Shown here piece by piece: positions 1 through 6,301 of a DNA stretch of 6,908 bases (within the stretch, counting starts at the first letter, position 1; the number at the start of each line of letters is the position of its first letter). A program made the translations under genes and the position numbers. Origin of the DNA: DATCDE01 sp038252405 (lineage in GTDB: Bacteria; Actinomycetota; Actinomycetes; Prado026). The notes under the pieces were generated by a model. It did no database searches. It had not been told where the DNA came from and saw nothing but the letters and a program-made list of their open reading frames with translations. Where the stretch lies: assembly GCA_038252405.1 (NCBI GenBank), contig JBBSAJ010000066.1:1-6908 (forward strand), in the 5' to 3' direction.

Positions 1-63
1 CCCCACCACCAGCGGCTCAACCTCGATCAACACAGATTGCACAGCACCGCGCGACTCCGCCAT
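1..63 (-). CDS. N-terminal start of an unidentified minus-strand gene (partial, runs off the left edge)
   Basis: Reading the minus strand from 63, an ATG opens 21 codons without a stop up to the window edge, giving MAESRGAVQSVLIEVEPLVV followed by G. A GGGAG stands 8 nt upstream of the ATG on that strand, a good actinobacterial ribosome binding site. It points the same way as the transglycosylase gene, which lies upstream of it. The pattern of a hydrophobic strand followed by an acidic residue and a proline (QSVLIEVEP) loosely recalls the start of 2'-5' RNA ligase-like proteins of actinobacteria, but 21 residues are too few to assign a function. The start codon is better supported than the identity. 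Confidence 0.42.
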   Translation of the reverse strand, partial: MAESRGAVQSVLIEVEPLVVG

Positions 64-241
64 GCCACATTCTCCCGCAACACCAACACATCACCGGTTA
101 CCGACACGGGGTCCTAGCCCGCAGCGGACTTGGTCGCCTGAGCCGTCTCTCCTTGACAAGGGTTCGAATCAGCTGCAGAAGGCGTCGCGACCGAGGTGCA
201 TCGGAAGCAACTTCTCACGCGGTCCAGCTATCCACCGAGGA

Positions 242-793
242 TCAACTGCCGTGTCGGGACGCCATCTCGTACCTCCCAGCTTGGGCAAGCACCTCCTCGA
301 CGTACCAGTTGGCGTGGTTGTACCGGAAGATCGCGCCACGCAGTTGTCGCGGGTCGCCGGCGCCGTTGGCGCACAGGTAGTGGGCTGCCCCGTAGATGGC
401 GTCGACGGGGTTGTAGCGGTCAGCGACGCCGTCATGGTTCCCGTCGACGCCGTAGGCGGCCCAGGTGGCGGCGAGAAACTGCATGGGTCCGCCGGCTCCG
501 GCGCTGTTCTCACCGCTGCGCACGCCGGGGAGGGTGGAGCGGCCGTGATTGCTCTCGATCTTGCCGATGGCGGCGAGGATGGTCCAGTCGAGTCCGGGGC
601 AGGTCGCCGCGGCTGACTGGTACACGCCGACCAGTCCGGCCGGGATGTCCCCGACGCCCGCGCCCGCGCCGGCCGGCGGCGCCGAGGCAACCTCGGCTAC
701 GGGGGTGATCGACGTGACGGCCGTTACGGCGAAGGCCAGGGCACCGAGCAGCAGCACAGGCGCCACGGCTACTGAGGCGAGCGTCTTGCGCAT
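242..793 (-). CDS. Secreted lytic transglycosylase (SLT/MltB-like fold) of the conjugation module
   Basis: The 183-residue product would cleave peptidoglycan glycan strands outside the membrane, making room for a conjugation apparatus. I chose the ATG at 793-791 because a GGAGG (804-800) lies 6 nt upstream and the protein then begins MRKTL and a hydrophobic segment (about residues 6-30), a signal peptide or membrane anchor. The open frame extends further upstream to 967, but that part crosses the repeat array and does not look coding. The catalytic domain covers about residues 50-176: KIESNHG with the likely catalytic Glu80, GPMQFLAATW at 102-111, and YNHANWYVEEVL at 158-169. Residues 117-125 (DGNHDGVAD) form an EF-hand-like calcium loop, as in MltB/Slt35-type enzymes. 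It is transcribed divergently from the type IV secretion operon, which supports a transfer role. The family is clear; the link to transfer is inferred from context. Confidence 0.88.
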   Translation of the reverse strand: MRKTLASVAVAPVLLLGALAFAVTAVTSITPVAEVASAPPAGAGAGVGDIPAGLVGVYQSAAATCPGLDWTILAAIGKIESNHGRSTLPGVRSGENSAGAGGPMQFLAATWAAYGVDGNHDGVADRYNPVDAIYGAAHYLCANGAGDPRQLRGAIFRYNHANWYVEEVLAQAGRYEMASRHGS

Positions 794-867
794 CAGGCAC
801 CTCCGCTGACCGAGCGCCGCACAGGGTCCGGTCACGTGCGGCGGTTCGGTGTCACAGTGCTCGGCGG

Positions 868-969
868 GGTTGCCAGGTTGGTTGCCAGTCGGGTTGCCAG
901 AACCCGCTCGCCGCGCGAGCTCCTGATTCGTCTCGTCTGGCAACTGTTCTGGCAACCAATCTGGCAACG
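868..969. repeat. Six-copy 12-bp-pitch inverted iteron array between divergent transfer genes
   Basis: The word GTTGCCAG occurs at 869-876, 881-888 and 893-900, and its exact reverse complement CTGGCAAC at 937-944, 949-956 and 961-968. Starts in each half are exactly 12 bp apart. The halves are mirror images about position 918.5, separated by 36 bp. The outer two copies with their spacer (869-888) match the reverse complement of 949-968 at 19 of 20 positions; only the innermost 4-nt spacers differ. The central segment has its own small inverted repeat, GCTCG-CCGCG-CGAGC (906-920). I see no further copy of the word in the window. It lies in the 248-bp gap between the transglycosylase and the secretion operon. 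It could be a multi-copy operator, an iteron-type origin, or part of an origin of transfer. The repeats are certain; the function is not known. Confidence 0.93.
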
Positions 970-992
970 CGTCTTCTCAGGCTGTTGTTCGT

Positions 993-1016
993 CCTCCGGT
1001 CCGCTCGGGACCGAGG
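993..1016 (+). promoter_or_regulatory. Leader hairpin upstream of the secretion operon
   Basis: CGGTCC (997-1002) pairs with GGACCG (1008-1013) around a 5-nt GCTCG loop. The stem continues for three more pairs (CCT 993-995 with AGG 1014-1016) if C996 is bulged. It sits 14 nt before the GGGAGG ribosome binding site of the first operon gene. It could act in the leader RNA as a translation or termination control, or be half-sites for a repressor. There is no T-run, so a simple terminator is unlikely. No clear -35/-10 promoter could be read in this gap. Confidence 0.3.
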
Positions 1017-1041
1017 GATCGGGACACCTGGGAGGCGCAAC

Positions 1042-1365
1042 ATGGACGTCACGGCAAACGCACTGACCACGCCGATGGCCCACACGATGGCCGCGGTAGG
1101 GGCGACGCCGGACCCGTCGGGGCTGCCCGGCGGGGCGGCGCTGCAGAAGCTGCTCGACGGGTTGGTCTTCGTCGGGCTGCTGGCCTGTGTGGCCGCGGTC
1201 GTGGTCGGCGGGGCGACCTGGTTCGTCGGCGCACAGGCGGGCAACTTCTCTGCCTCGATGGGTGGGCGCCGGGCGGTGCTCGCCGGGATGGTCGGGGCGC
1301 TGGTGATCGGCGCGGCCGGGGCGCTGGTGAACTTCTTCTTCACTGCCGGCAGCGCGGTGCACTGA
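1042..1365 (+). CDS. Small two-helix membrane protein of the type IV secretion operon
   Basis: This 107-residue protein opens the plus-strand transfer operon. The frame is open from 985, but I place the start at 1042 because GGGAGG (1030-1035) stands 6 nt before that ATG and nothing like it precedes the earlier one. A polar N-terminal stretch (1-38) is followed by two membrane helices, about residues 40-64 and 78-101. They are joined by a short loop (GAQAGNFSASMGGRR) with positive charges. Size and topology fit a VirB2/pilin-like or accessory channel subunit. I recall small proteins of this kind (DUF6112-type) beside SCO6880-type genes in actinobacteria. Its stop overlaps the next start by one base (TGATG). 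The membrane nature is clear; the pilin-like role is inferred. Confidence 0.8.
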   Translation: MDVTANALTTPMAHTMAAVGATPDPSGLPGGAALQKLLDGLVFVGLLACVAAVVVGGATWFVGAQAGNFSASMGGRRAVLAGMVGALVIGAAGALVNFFFTAGSAVH

Positions 1366-2705
1366 TGCACGCCTTTCCGGCACGGCGTGCGACGGCGGTA
1401 GCCGCCATCGCGCTCCTTGCGGTGCTGCTCCTGGTCGTACTGCCCACACCCGCGCTGGCGGCAACCGGGACGCAGGCCCGGCCGGCCGGCCGGGGGCTCT
1501 CGAGTGTCCAGGGCCGGCTACCCCAGGCACCGTGCACCGGGCTGAACCCGGTGCTGGGCCTGGCCTGCCAGGCCGCCACCAGCACGCCGGGACTCCCGTC
1601 GCCCGACGGTGCAGTGGGTGCAGTCACCGGGGCGGTGGTCGGCGGGGCGGCGAACGCCGTCGGCGCGTCCGCGCTCACGGCGTTGACGCAGTTCGTGGTG
1701 GACGGTGCGGTGTGGTTCCTCGACCAGGTCGGGGGCGTGCTGACCGCGACGACCGCAGTGAGCGTGACCGCAGCCTGGTTCACCACCCGCTACCAGGTGA
1801 TGGCCTCGATCGCCGCCGCCATCGCGCTGCTGTTCCTGCTGCTGTCGGGCGCGTCGACGCTGCTGCACCGCGACCCGGCCCGCCTCGGCCGGGCCGTGGT
1901 GATGGTCGCCGGGGCCGGCCTGGGCACCGGCGCGGCGGTCGCCGTGACCGGCCTACTCGTCGCGATCAGCGACCAGCTGTGCGTCGCGGTCACCACCGGC
2001 TCCGGGCAGGACCTGCGCACCGCGCTGCGGGGGATGGGCGTGGCGCTGGCCGCCACCGGTGTGGTCACCGGCAACGGTGCGGCGCCGCTGTTCGCCGTCG
2101 GCCTCGGCGCGGTCGTCACCGCACTCGCGGCGGCGGTGATCTGGCTGGAGCTGCTGCTGCGCGAGGTGGCGATCTACGCCGCGCTGCTGTTCTTCCCGAT
2201 CGGCCTCGCCGGGCTGGCCTGGGCGCCGTCCGCCGCGTGGGCCCGTCGGCTGGCCGAGCTGCTCGCCGCGCTGATCTTCGCGAAGTTCGTCATCGTCGCG
2301 ATCCTCACCCTCGCCGCCGCGGGGCTGGCCAGCGGCGCGCAGGGCTTCGCCGGGGTGCTCGCCGGGATCGCGCTGCTCGTGGTCTCCGCGTTCGCGCCCT
2401 TCCTGCTGCTGCGGCTCGTCGGCGTGGCGGAGGTCGCGGCCGCCGCGGGCGTGCTGGAGGGTGCCCGGCAGCGCGGCACCCGCCCGCTGCTCACTGGCGG
2501 CCAGATGGCCCTCTACACGGTGCAGCGGCACGCCGCCTCCAACGGTGCGGCTCGGGCGGCCGCGGCGTCGGCGGCCGGACCCGTCGGCCTCGGCCTGCTC
2601 GCCGCGCGGACCGGAGCCGGGGCGGCGGGCCGGGCCGGCGGCATCGCGGTCGCCACCCTCCCCCAGCCCGCACCCCCGCAACCACAGCAGCGACGGGAGG
2701 CCTGA
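1365..2705 (+). CDS. TrbL/VirB6-like polytopic conjugal transfer membrane protein
   Basis: The 446-residue product starts with a signal peptide (charged MHAFPARR, hydrophobic residues 10-30, likely cleavage after ALA near 32). An external region with two cysteines (57 and 68) follows. About six membrane helices come next, near 146-167, 176-200, 242-263, 267-287, 301-320 and 328-350. A soluble Ala/Gly-rich tail ends PQPAPPQPQQRREA. The block WLELLLREVAIYAALLFFPIGLAG (260-283) and following AWARRLAELLAALIFAKFVI resemble the TrbL/VirB6 core, an inner-membrane channel component of type IV secretion. The start has no convincing ribosome binding site but overlaps the preceding stop (TGATG at 1363-1367), so translation is probably coupled. 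The family is assigned from topology and context, as TrbL proteins diverge strongly in sequence. Confidence 0.8.
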   Translation: MHAFPARRATAVAAIALLAVLLLVVLPTPALAATGTQARPAGRGLSSVQGRLPQAPCTGLNPVLGLACQAATSTPGLPSPDGAVGAVTGAVVGGAANAVGASALTALTQFVVDGAVWFLDQVGGVLTATTAVSVTAAWFTTRYQVMASIAAAIALLFLLLSGASTLLHRDPARLGRAVVMVAGAGLGTGAAVAVTGLLVAISDQLCVAVTTGSGQDLRTALRGMGVALAATGVVTGNGAAPLFAVGLGAVVTALAAAVIWLELLLREVAIYAALLFFPIGLAGLAWAPSAAWARRLAELLAALIFAKFVIVAILTLAAAGLASGAQGFAGVLAGIALLVVSAFAPFLLLRLVGVAEVAAAAGVLEGARQRGTRPLLTGGQMALYTVQRHAASNGAARAAAASAAGPVGLGLLAARTGAGAAGRAGGIAVATLPQPAPPQPQQRREA

Positions 2706-2708
2706 CCC

Positions 2709-4223
2709 ATGGCCACGCAGACGACGAGCACCCCCACGACACCAGCCAGCGGGACGGCGCAGCGCCCGACCGCGGCGCGCGGTTACGTGTTCGGCCCGCG
2801 GGACACCTCCGGTCTGCTGCTCGGCCTGCACGGCGCACAGCTGGCCGTCGTCGTGACCGGCCTGGCCGCCCTGGTCCTCGGCCTGGGCCACGGCCCGCTC
2901 GGCGCCGTCGCCGGCCTGGCCACCGCCGCCGCAGCGGGTGTGGTCGCGTTCGTCCCGGTGGCCGGGCGCACCGTCGAGCAGTGGACGCCGGTCCTCGCCG
3001 GGCACGCCGCGCAGCGGCTCACCGGGCAGCACACCTGGCGCAGACCGCTCCGCCCCGGGCAGGACGTCGCCCTGCCGGGACTGCTCGACGGGCTGCGGAT
3101 CGACGCCGTCCCCACCCCGGGCGGCGCGGACGTCGGCGTGGTCGTCGACCGGGCCCGCGGCCGGCTCACCGCGGTGGTCGCCGTCGCCGGGCGCACGTTC
3201 GCGCTGCTGGAGTCCGGGGAGCAGGACCGCCGGGTACAGGCGTGGGGCCGGCTGCTCGCCGAGGCGGCCCGCGACGGCTCCCCGGTCTCCGCACTGCAGT
3301 GGGTGGAGCGCACCGTCCCCGACAGCGGCGACGCACTGGTGAGGTTCTGGGCCGCCCGCGGCGGGCGGGGTACCGACGCGACCGCGGCGTCCTACCGGGC
3401 GCTGATCACCGGCGCCGCCCCGACGACCCAGCGGCACGAGACCTACCTCGCCGTCGCGATCGACCTGCGCAAGGGCCGCCGGGCGATCCGGGCCGCCGGC
3501 CGCGGGGACACCGGAACGCACGCCGTGCTGCTCCGCGAAATCGCCGCCCTGCAAGACAGCCTGGTCGCCGCGCAGCTCGACGTCACCGGCTGGCTGCCAC
3601 CACGCGGGCTGGCGCAGGTACTGCGCACCGCGTTCGAACCCGGCGTCCACCCCGCGCTCGACGCCCGGCACGACGCCACCGACGGACGAGGCCCGGGAGT
3701 GGACCCGGCGGTCGCCGGACCCATGTGCACCACCACCTCGTGGTCGTGCTACCGCAGCGACGACGCGTGGCACGCCACCTACTGGGTGCACGAGTGGCCA
3801 CGGCTAGAGGTGGGCGCGGACTTCCTCGCCCCGCTGCTGCTGCACACCCCAGGGCTGCGCACCATCGCCGTCCACGCCGAGCCGGTCGACGCGCGCACCG
3901 CCGCCCGCGCGGTCGCCGCGTCCCGCACCGCCGCGGCGGCGAACCAGGCGCTGCGCGACCGGGTCGGCCAGGTCACCACCCGCCGCGACGAGGCCGAGGC
4001 GGACGACGTCACCCGGCGAGAGGCCGAGCTGGTCGCCGGGCACGCCGAGTACCGCTTCGCCGCGTTCGTCACCGTCACCGCCCCCACCCCCGAGGCGCTG
4101 GAGGAGTCCTGCGCCGCGCTCGAGCACGCAGCGCACGCCTCCTACCTCGAGGTCCGCCGCATGTACGGGGAGCAGGACCAGGCGTTCACCTTCACCCTGC
4201 CGATCGCCAGGAGCCCGAGATGA
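2709..4223 (+). CDS. SCO6880-family conjugation protein: VirB3/PrgI-like anchor plus VirB4 N-terminal-like domain
   Basis: The start is set by GGGAGG (2695-2700) 8 nt before the ATG. The 504-residue protein has a polar start, then GYVFGPRDTSGLLLGL and two membrane helices (about 40-60 and 64-84), the topology of VirB3/PrgI proteins. A large cytosolic part follows. Its segments GRTFALLESGEQDRRVQAWG (161-180), HETYLAVAIDLRKGRRAI (243-260) and, at 358-504, a region ending LEVRRMYGEQDQAFTFTLPIA (480-500) resemble the N-terminal non-ATPase half of VirB4/TraC proteins. I see no Walker A motif. The ATPase half is encoded two genes downstream, so this looks like a VirB3-VirB4N fusion in a split system. 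It resembles the actinobacterial family named after Streptomyces SCO6880. The stop overlaps the next ATG (ATGA, 4220-4223). The split-VirB4 reading is my inference. Confidence 0.85.
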   Translation: MATQTTSTPTTPASGTAQRPTAARGYVFGPRDTSGLLLGLHGAQLAVVVTGLAALVLGLGHGPLGAVAGLATAAAAGVVAFVPVAGRTVEQWTPVLAGHAAQRLTGQHTWRRPLRPGQDVALPGLLDGLRIDAVPTPGGADVGVVVDRARGRLTAVVAVAGRTFALLESGEQDRRVQAWGRLLAEAARDGSPVSALQWVERTVPDSGDALVRFWAARGGRGTDATAASYRALITGAAPTTQRHETYLAVAIDLRKGRRAIRAAGRGDTGTHAVLLREIAALQDSLVAAQLDVTGWLPPRGLAQVLRTAFEPGVHPALDARHDATDGRGPGVDPAVAGPMCTTTSWSCYRSDDAWHATYWVHEWPRLEVGADFLAPLLLHTPGLRTIAVHAEPVDARTAARAVAASRTAAAANQALRDRVGQVTTRRDEAEADDVTRREAELVAGHAEYRFAAFVTVTAPTPEALEESCAALEHAAHASYLEVRRMYGEQDQAFTFTLPIARSPR

Positions 4224-4360
4224 CCCCCACCTCTGCGGCCACCGCTGAGACCATGCAGCGGTCCGCCGCGCTGCAGGCGCTGCTCGACGCGCTGACTGCC
4301 GAACGGTTCGGCCGCCTCCCCACCCCCAGCGCGGACGACCAGCAGCAGGACACGCCGTGA
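4220..4360 (+). CDS. 46-residue protein nested between the two VirB4 halves
   Basis: This short frame begins with an ATG overlapping the SCO6880-type gene's stop (ATGA, 4220-4223), and its own stop overlaps the ATPase gene's GTG start (GTGA, 4357-4360). AGGAG (4209-4213) lies 6 nt before the ATG, a good ribosome binding site. The product is polar, with a central amphipathic helix (RSAALQALLDALTAERFGRL, 14-33) and a tail rich in Asp and Gln (SADDQQQDTP). It has no signal peptide or membrane segment. Perfect overlap on both sides argues that it is translated and couples the two VirB4 halves. I do not recognise a family. It may be a small adaptor bridging the two proteins, or mainly a coupling frame. 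Confidence 0.72.
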   Translation: MTPTSAATAETMQRSAALQALLDALTAERFGRLPTPSADDQQQDTP

Positions 4361-5709
4361 CCAGCACCGGCGGCGGGCGGGTGTGGCGGCGCGCCAGGGT
4401 GCAGCGGCACCGGGCCACGACCGCGACGCTCGCCGCGGCGTACCCGTTCCTGGCCGAGCCGGGCCTGGGCACAGCCGGCACGTACATCGGGCGGGACCTG
4501 TTCGGTGGGTCGTTCTGCTTCGACCCGTTCGAGCTGTACGCGGCCGGGGCGCTGACCAACCCCAACCTGCTGGTCACCGGCGCCGTCGGGTCGGGGAAGT
4601 CCGCGCTGGTCAAGACGCTGCTGTACCGGCAGGCCGAGTTCGGCCGCACCGCGTTCGTCGCCGACCCCAAGGGCGAGTACACGACCCTCGCCCACGCGAT
4701 CGGCGCGCCGGTGATCCGGCTCGCTCCCGGCGGCCGGTCCCGGCTCAATCCGCTCGACCCGCTGCCCGCCACCAGCACCAACACCGACGAGGACGGCGAC
4801 GACACGGCGACCCAGGCCCGGCTGCGTCTGGTCGCCGCCCTGGCCGGCACCGCGCTCGGCCGGCCGCTGCGCCCGGTCGAGCACGCCGCCGCGACCCTCG
4901 CCCTGGCCGTGGTCAGCCCCGCCGACCCGCACGCCGATCCGCCGGTCCTGCCGCAGCTGGTCGACGCCCTGCTCGCGCCGGCCAAGGACGCCGCCGCGTC
5001 GGTGCGGATGACCCCCGCCCAGCTGCTCGACGCCAGCCGGGACCTGGCCCTGGTGCTGCACCGGATGTGCACCGGGGACCTGGCCGGGATGTTCGACGGC
5101 CCCACCAGCACCGACGCCACCCTCACCGATCGGTCCGGGGGCATCGACCCGGCGGCGCGGCTGGTCGTGCTGGACCTGTCCGCCGTCTACACCACCCACC
5201 GCGACGCCCTGCCCCTGGTCATGACGTGCGCGACCGCGTGGCTGCAGGCCGCCGTCACGCGCACCCGGGCCACCGGCCGCTACGTCGTCCTCGACGAGGC
5301 CTGGACCCTGCTCGACCAGCCGTCCACCGCCCGGTGGCTGCAGCAGTCCTACAAGCTCGCCCGCGCCCACGGCGTCGCCAACCTCGCGGTGCTGCACCGG
5401 TTCTCCGACCTGCGCGCCGCCGGCGACGCCGGCACCGCCAACGCCGCGCTCGCGCACGGGCTGCTCGCCGACACCGGTGTCCGCGTCGTCTACGCCCAGC
5501 CCACCAGCGAGCTGGACGACGCCACCGCGCTGCTCGGCCTCACCCCCACCGAACGGTCCCTGCTGCCGCACCTGCGCCAGGGCACCGCGCTGTGGAAGGT
5601 CGGCACCCGCTCCTTCGTCGTCGAGCACCGCCGCAGCCCCGCCGAGACCGCACTCACCGACACCGACTCGGCCATCACCGCCCACACCAGCCGGGAGCAC
5701 CCACGATGA
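4357..5709 (+). CDS. VirB4/TraC-type conjugation ATPase (ATPase domain only)
   Basis: This 450-residue protein is the energy-supplying ATPase of the secretion channel. After a basic start (VWRRARVQRHR), the segment YPFLAEPGLGTAGTYIGRDL (29-48) and FDPFELY (55-61) match the block just before the nucleotide site in VirB4 proteins. Walker A is GAVGSGKS (75-82) and Walker B is VVLDEAW (310-316, Asp313-Glu314). ADPKGEY (102-108) and the NPLDP turn (131-135) are also typical. The N-terminal half of ordinary VirB4 proteins (roughly 350-400 residues) is absent here and appears to be supplied by the gene at 2709. The GTG start overlaps the preceding stop (GTGA) and has AGGA at 4347-4350. The next gene overlaps its stop by ATGA. 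Assignment to the VirB4/TraC ATPase family is firm. Confidence 0.92.
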   Translation: MTSTGGGRVWRRARVQRHRATTATLAAAYPFLAEPGLGTAGTYIGRDLFGGSFCFDPFELYAAGALTNPNLLVTGAVGSGKSALVKTLLYRQAEFGRTAFVADPKGEYTTLAHAIGAPVIRLAPGGRSRLNPLDPLPATSTNTDEDGDDTATQARLRLVAALAGTALGRPLRPVEHAAATLALAVVSPADPHADPPVLPQLVDALLAPAKDAAASVRMTPAQLLDASRDLALVLHRMCTGDLAGMFDGPTSTDATLTDRSGGIDPAARLVVLDLSAVYTTHRDALPLVMTCATAWLQAAVTRTRATGRYVVLDEAWTLLDQPSTARWLQQSYKLARAHGVANLAVLHRFSDLRAAGDAGTANAALAHGLLADTGVRVVYAQPTSELDDATALLGLTPTERSLLPHLRQGTALWKVGTRSFVVEHRRSPAETALTDTDSAITAHTSREHPR

Positions 5710-6269
5710 CCACCACCACAACGCCCACCCGAGCCCTGCCCACCGACCCCGCCGCCGAGGCCGCCGCACTCGGCGCGATCCTGCTCTCCCCCCGGCTGGC
5801 CGAGCAGGCCCTGCCGCTGCTGAGATCCGAGCACTTTGCCGTGCCCTGGCACCGCGACGTCCTCACCGCCGCCCACCGGGTCCTCGAGGCCCGGCAGCCG
5901 GTCGACCCGATCACCGTCCACGACGCACTGCGCCGCGTCGGGATCGTCCGGCTCGGCGGCGCCGGCGCCGGGATCCGCCTCGCCGAGCTCGTCGAGGCAC
6001 CACCCACCCCCGGCTCCGGGATGCACTACGTCGGCATCGTCCTGGACCACGCCGCCCGCCGCCGGCTCGCCCAGGCCGGCGACCGGCTCACCCAGCTGGG
6101 CAACAACAGCACCGGTGACCTCGACGACCTGATGCGGCACGCCGTGCGCGAGCTGGCCTGCGTCCGCGCCGCCGTCGACGCCCACCACCGCGCCGTCCCC
6201 GCGCGGGACGGCCCCGATCCGGTCACCCAGCCGCCGGTGCTGCGCGCCGTCCCCGACCACGAGCTCTAG
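5706..6269 (+). CDS. Stand-alone DnaB-helicase N-terminal domain protein
   Basis: The 187-residue product matches only the helical N-terminal domain of replicative helicase DnaB. AEAAALGAILLSPRLAEQALPLL (17-39), SEHFAVPWHRDVLTAAHRVL (41-60) and PVDPITVHDALRRVG (65-79) follow the usual pattern of that domain, as does the later HYVGIVLDHAARRRLAQAG (107-125). The RecA-like ATPase domain of a full helicase (about 450 residues) is absent, and the protein ends naturally at a TAG. In DnaB this domain drives oligomer formation and primase contact, so here it may recruit or block the host helicase or primase during transfer. The start overlaps the VirB4 stop (ATGA), with GGGAG (5693-5697) 8 nt upstream. 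The frame is open far upstream, but that part is a shadow of the ATPase gene. Confidence 0.85.
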   Translation: MTTTTTPTRALPTDPAAEAAALGAILLSPRLAEQALPLLRSEHFAVPWHRDVLTAAHRVLEARQPVDPITVHDALRRVGIVRLGGAGAGIRLAELVEAPPTPGSGMHYVGIVLDHAARRRLAQAGDRLTQLGNNSTGDLDDLMRHAVRELACVRAAVDAHHRAVPARDGPDPVTQPPVLRAVPDHEL

Positions 6270-6301
6270 CCCAACCGCCCAACCAGGCCATGGAGGAACC
6301 G

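Noticed and set aside
153..158. TTGACA, a perfect -35 consensus on the plus strand
   Set aside because: No acceptable -10 hexamer lies 16-18 nt downstream, and transcription would run antisense into the transglycosylase gene.
161..170. GGTTCGAATC, identical to the T-loop box of tRNAs, which might mark a tRNA gene remnant used as an attachment site
   Set aside because: The flanks do not form the T-stem (AAGGG against CAGCT) and no acceptor or anticodon arm can be built on either strand. Treated as chance without an att repeat to compare.
794..967. N-terminal extension of the transglycosylase frame through the repeat array
   Set aside because: The extension encodes repetitive, polar sequence before an ordinary signal peptide, and the ATG at 793 has its own well-placed GGAGG.
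868..969. The array as a CRISPR
   Set aside because: The repeats are 8 bp with 4-bp gaps and are inverted in the second half, unlike CRISPR repeats and spacers.
1953..3791. Long minus-strand frame opposite the operon
   Set aside because: It is antisense to two well-supported genes, has biased composition, no recognisable motif, and arises from GC-rich codon use.
1532..4219. Very long plus-strand frame overlapping the TrbL-like and SCO6880-type genes
   Set aside because: The product is an Arg/Gly/Pro-rich low-complexity chain typical of a shifted frame in GC-rich coding DNA. Only its last 46 codons (4220-4360) look real.
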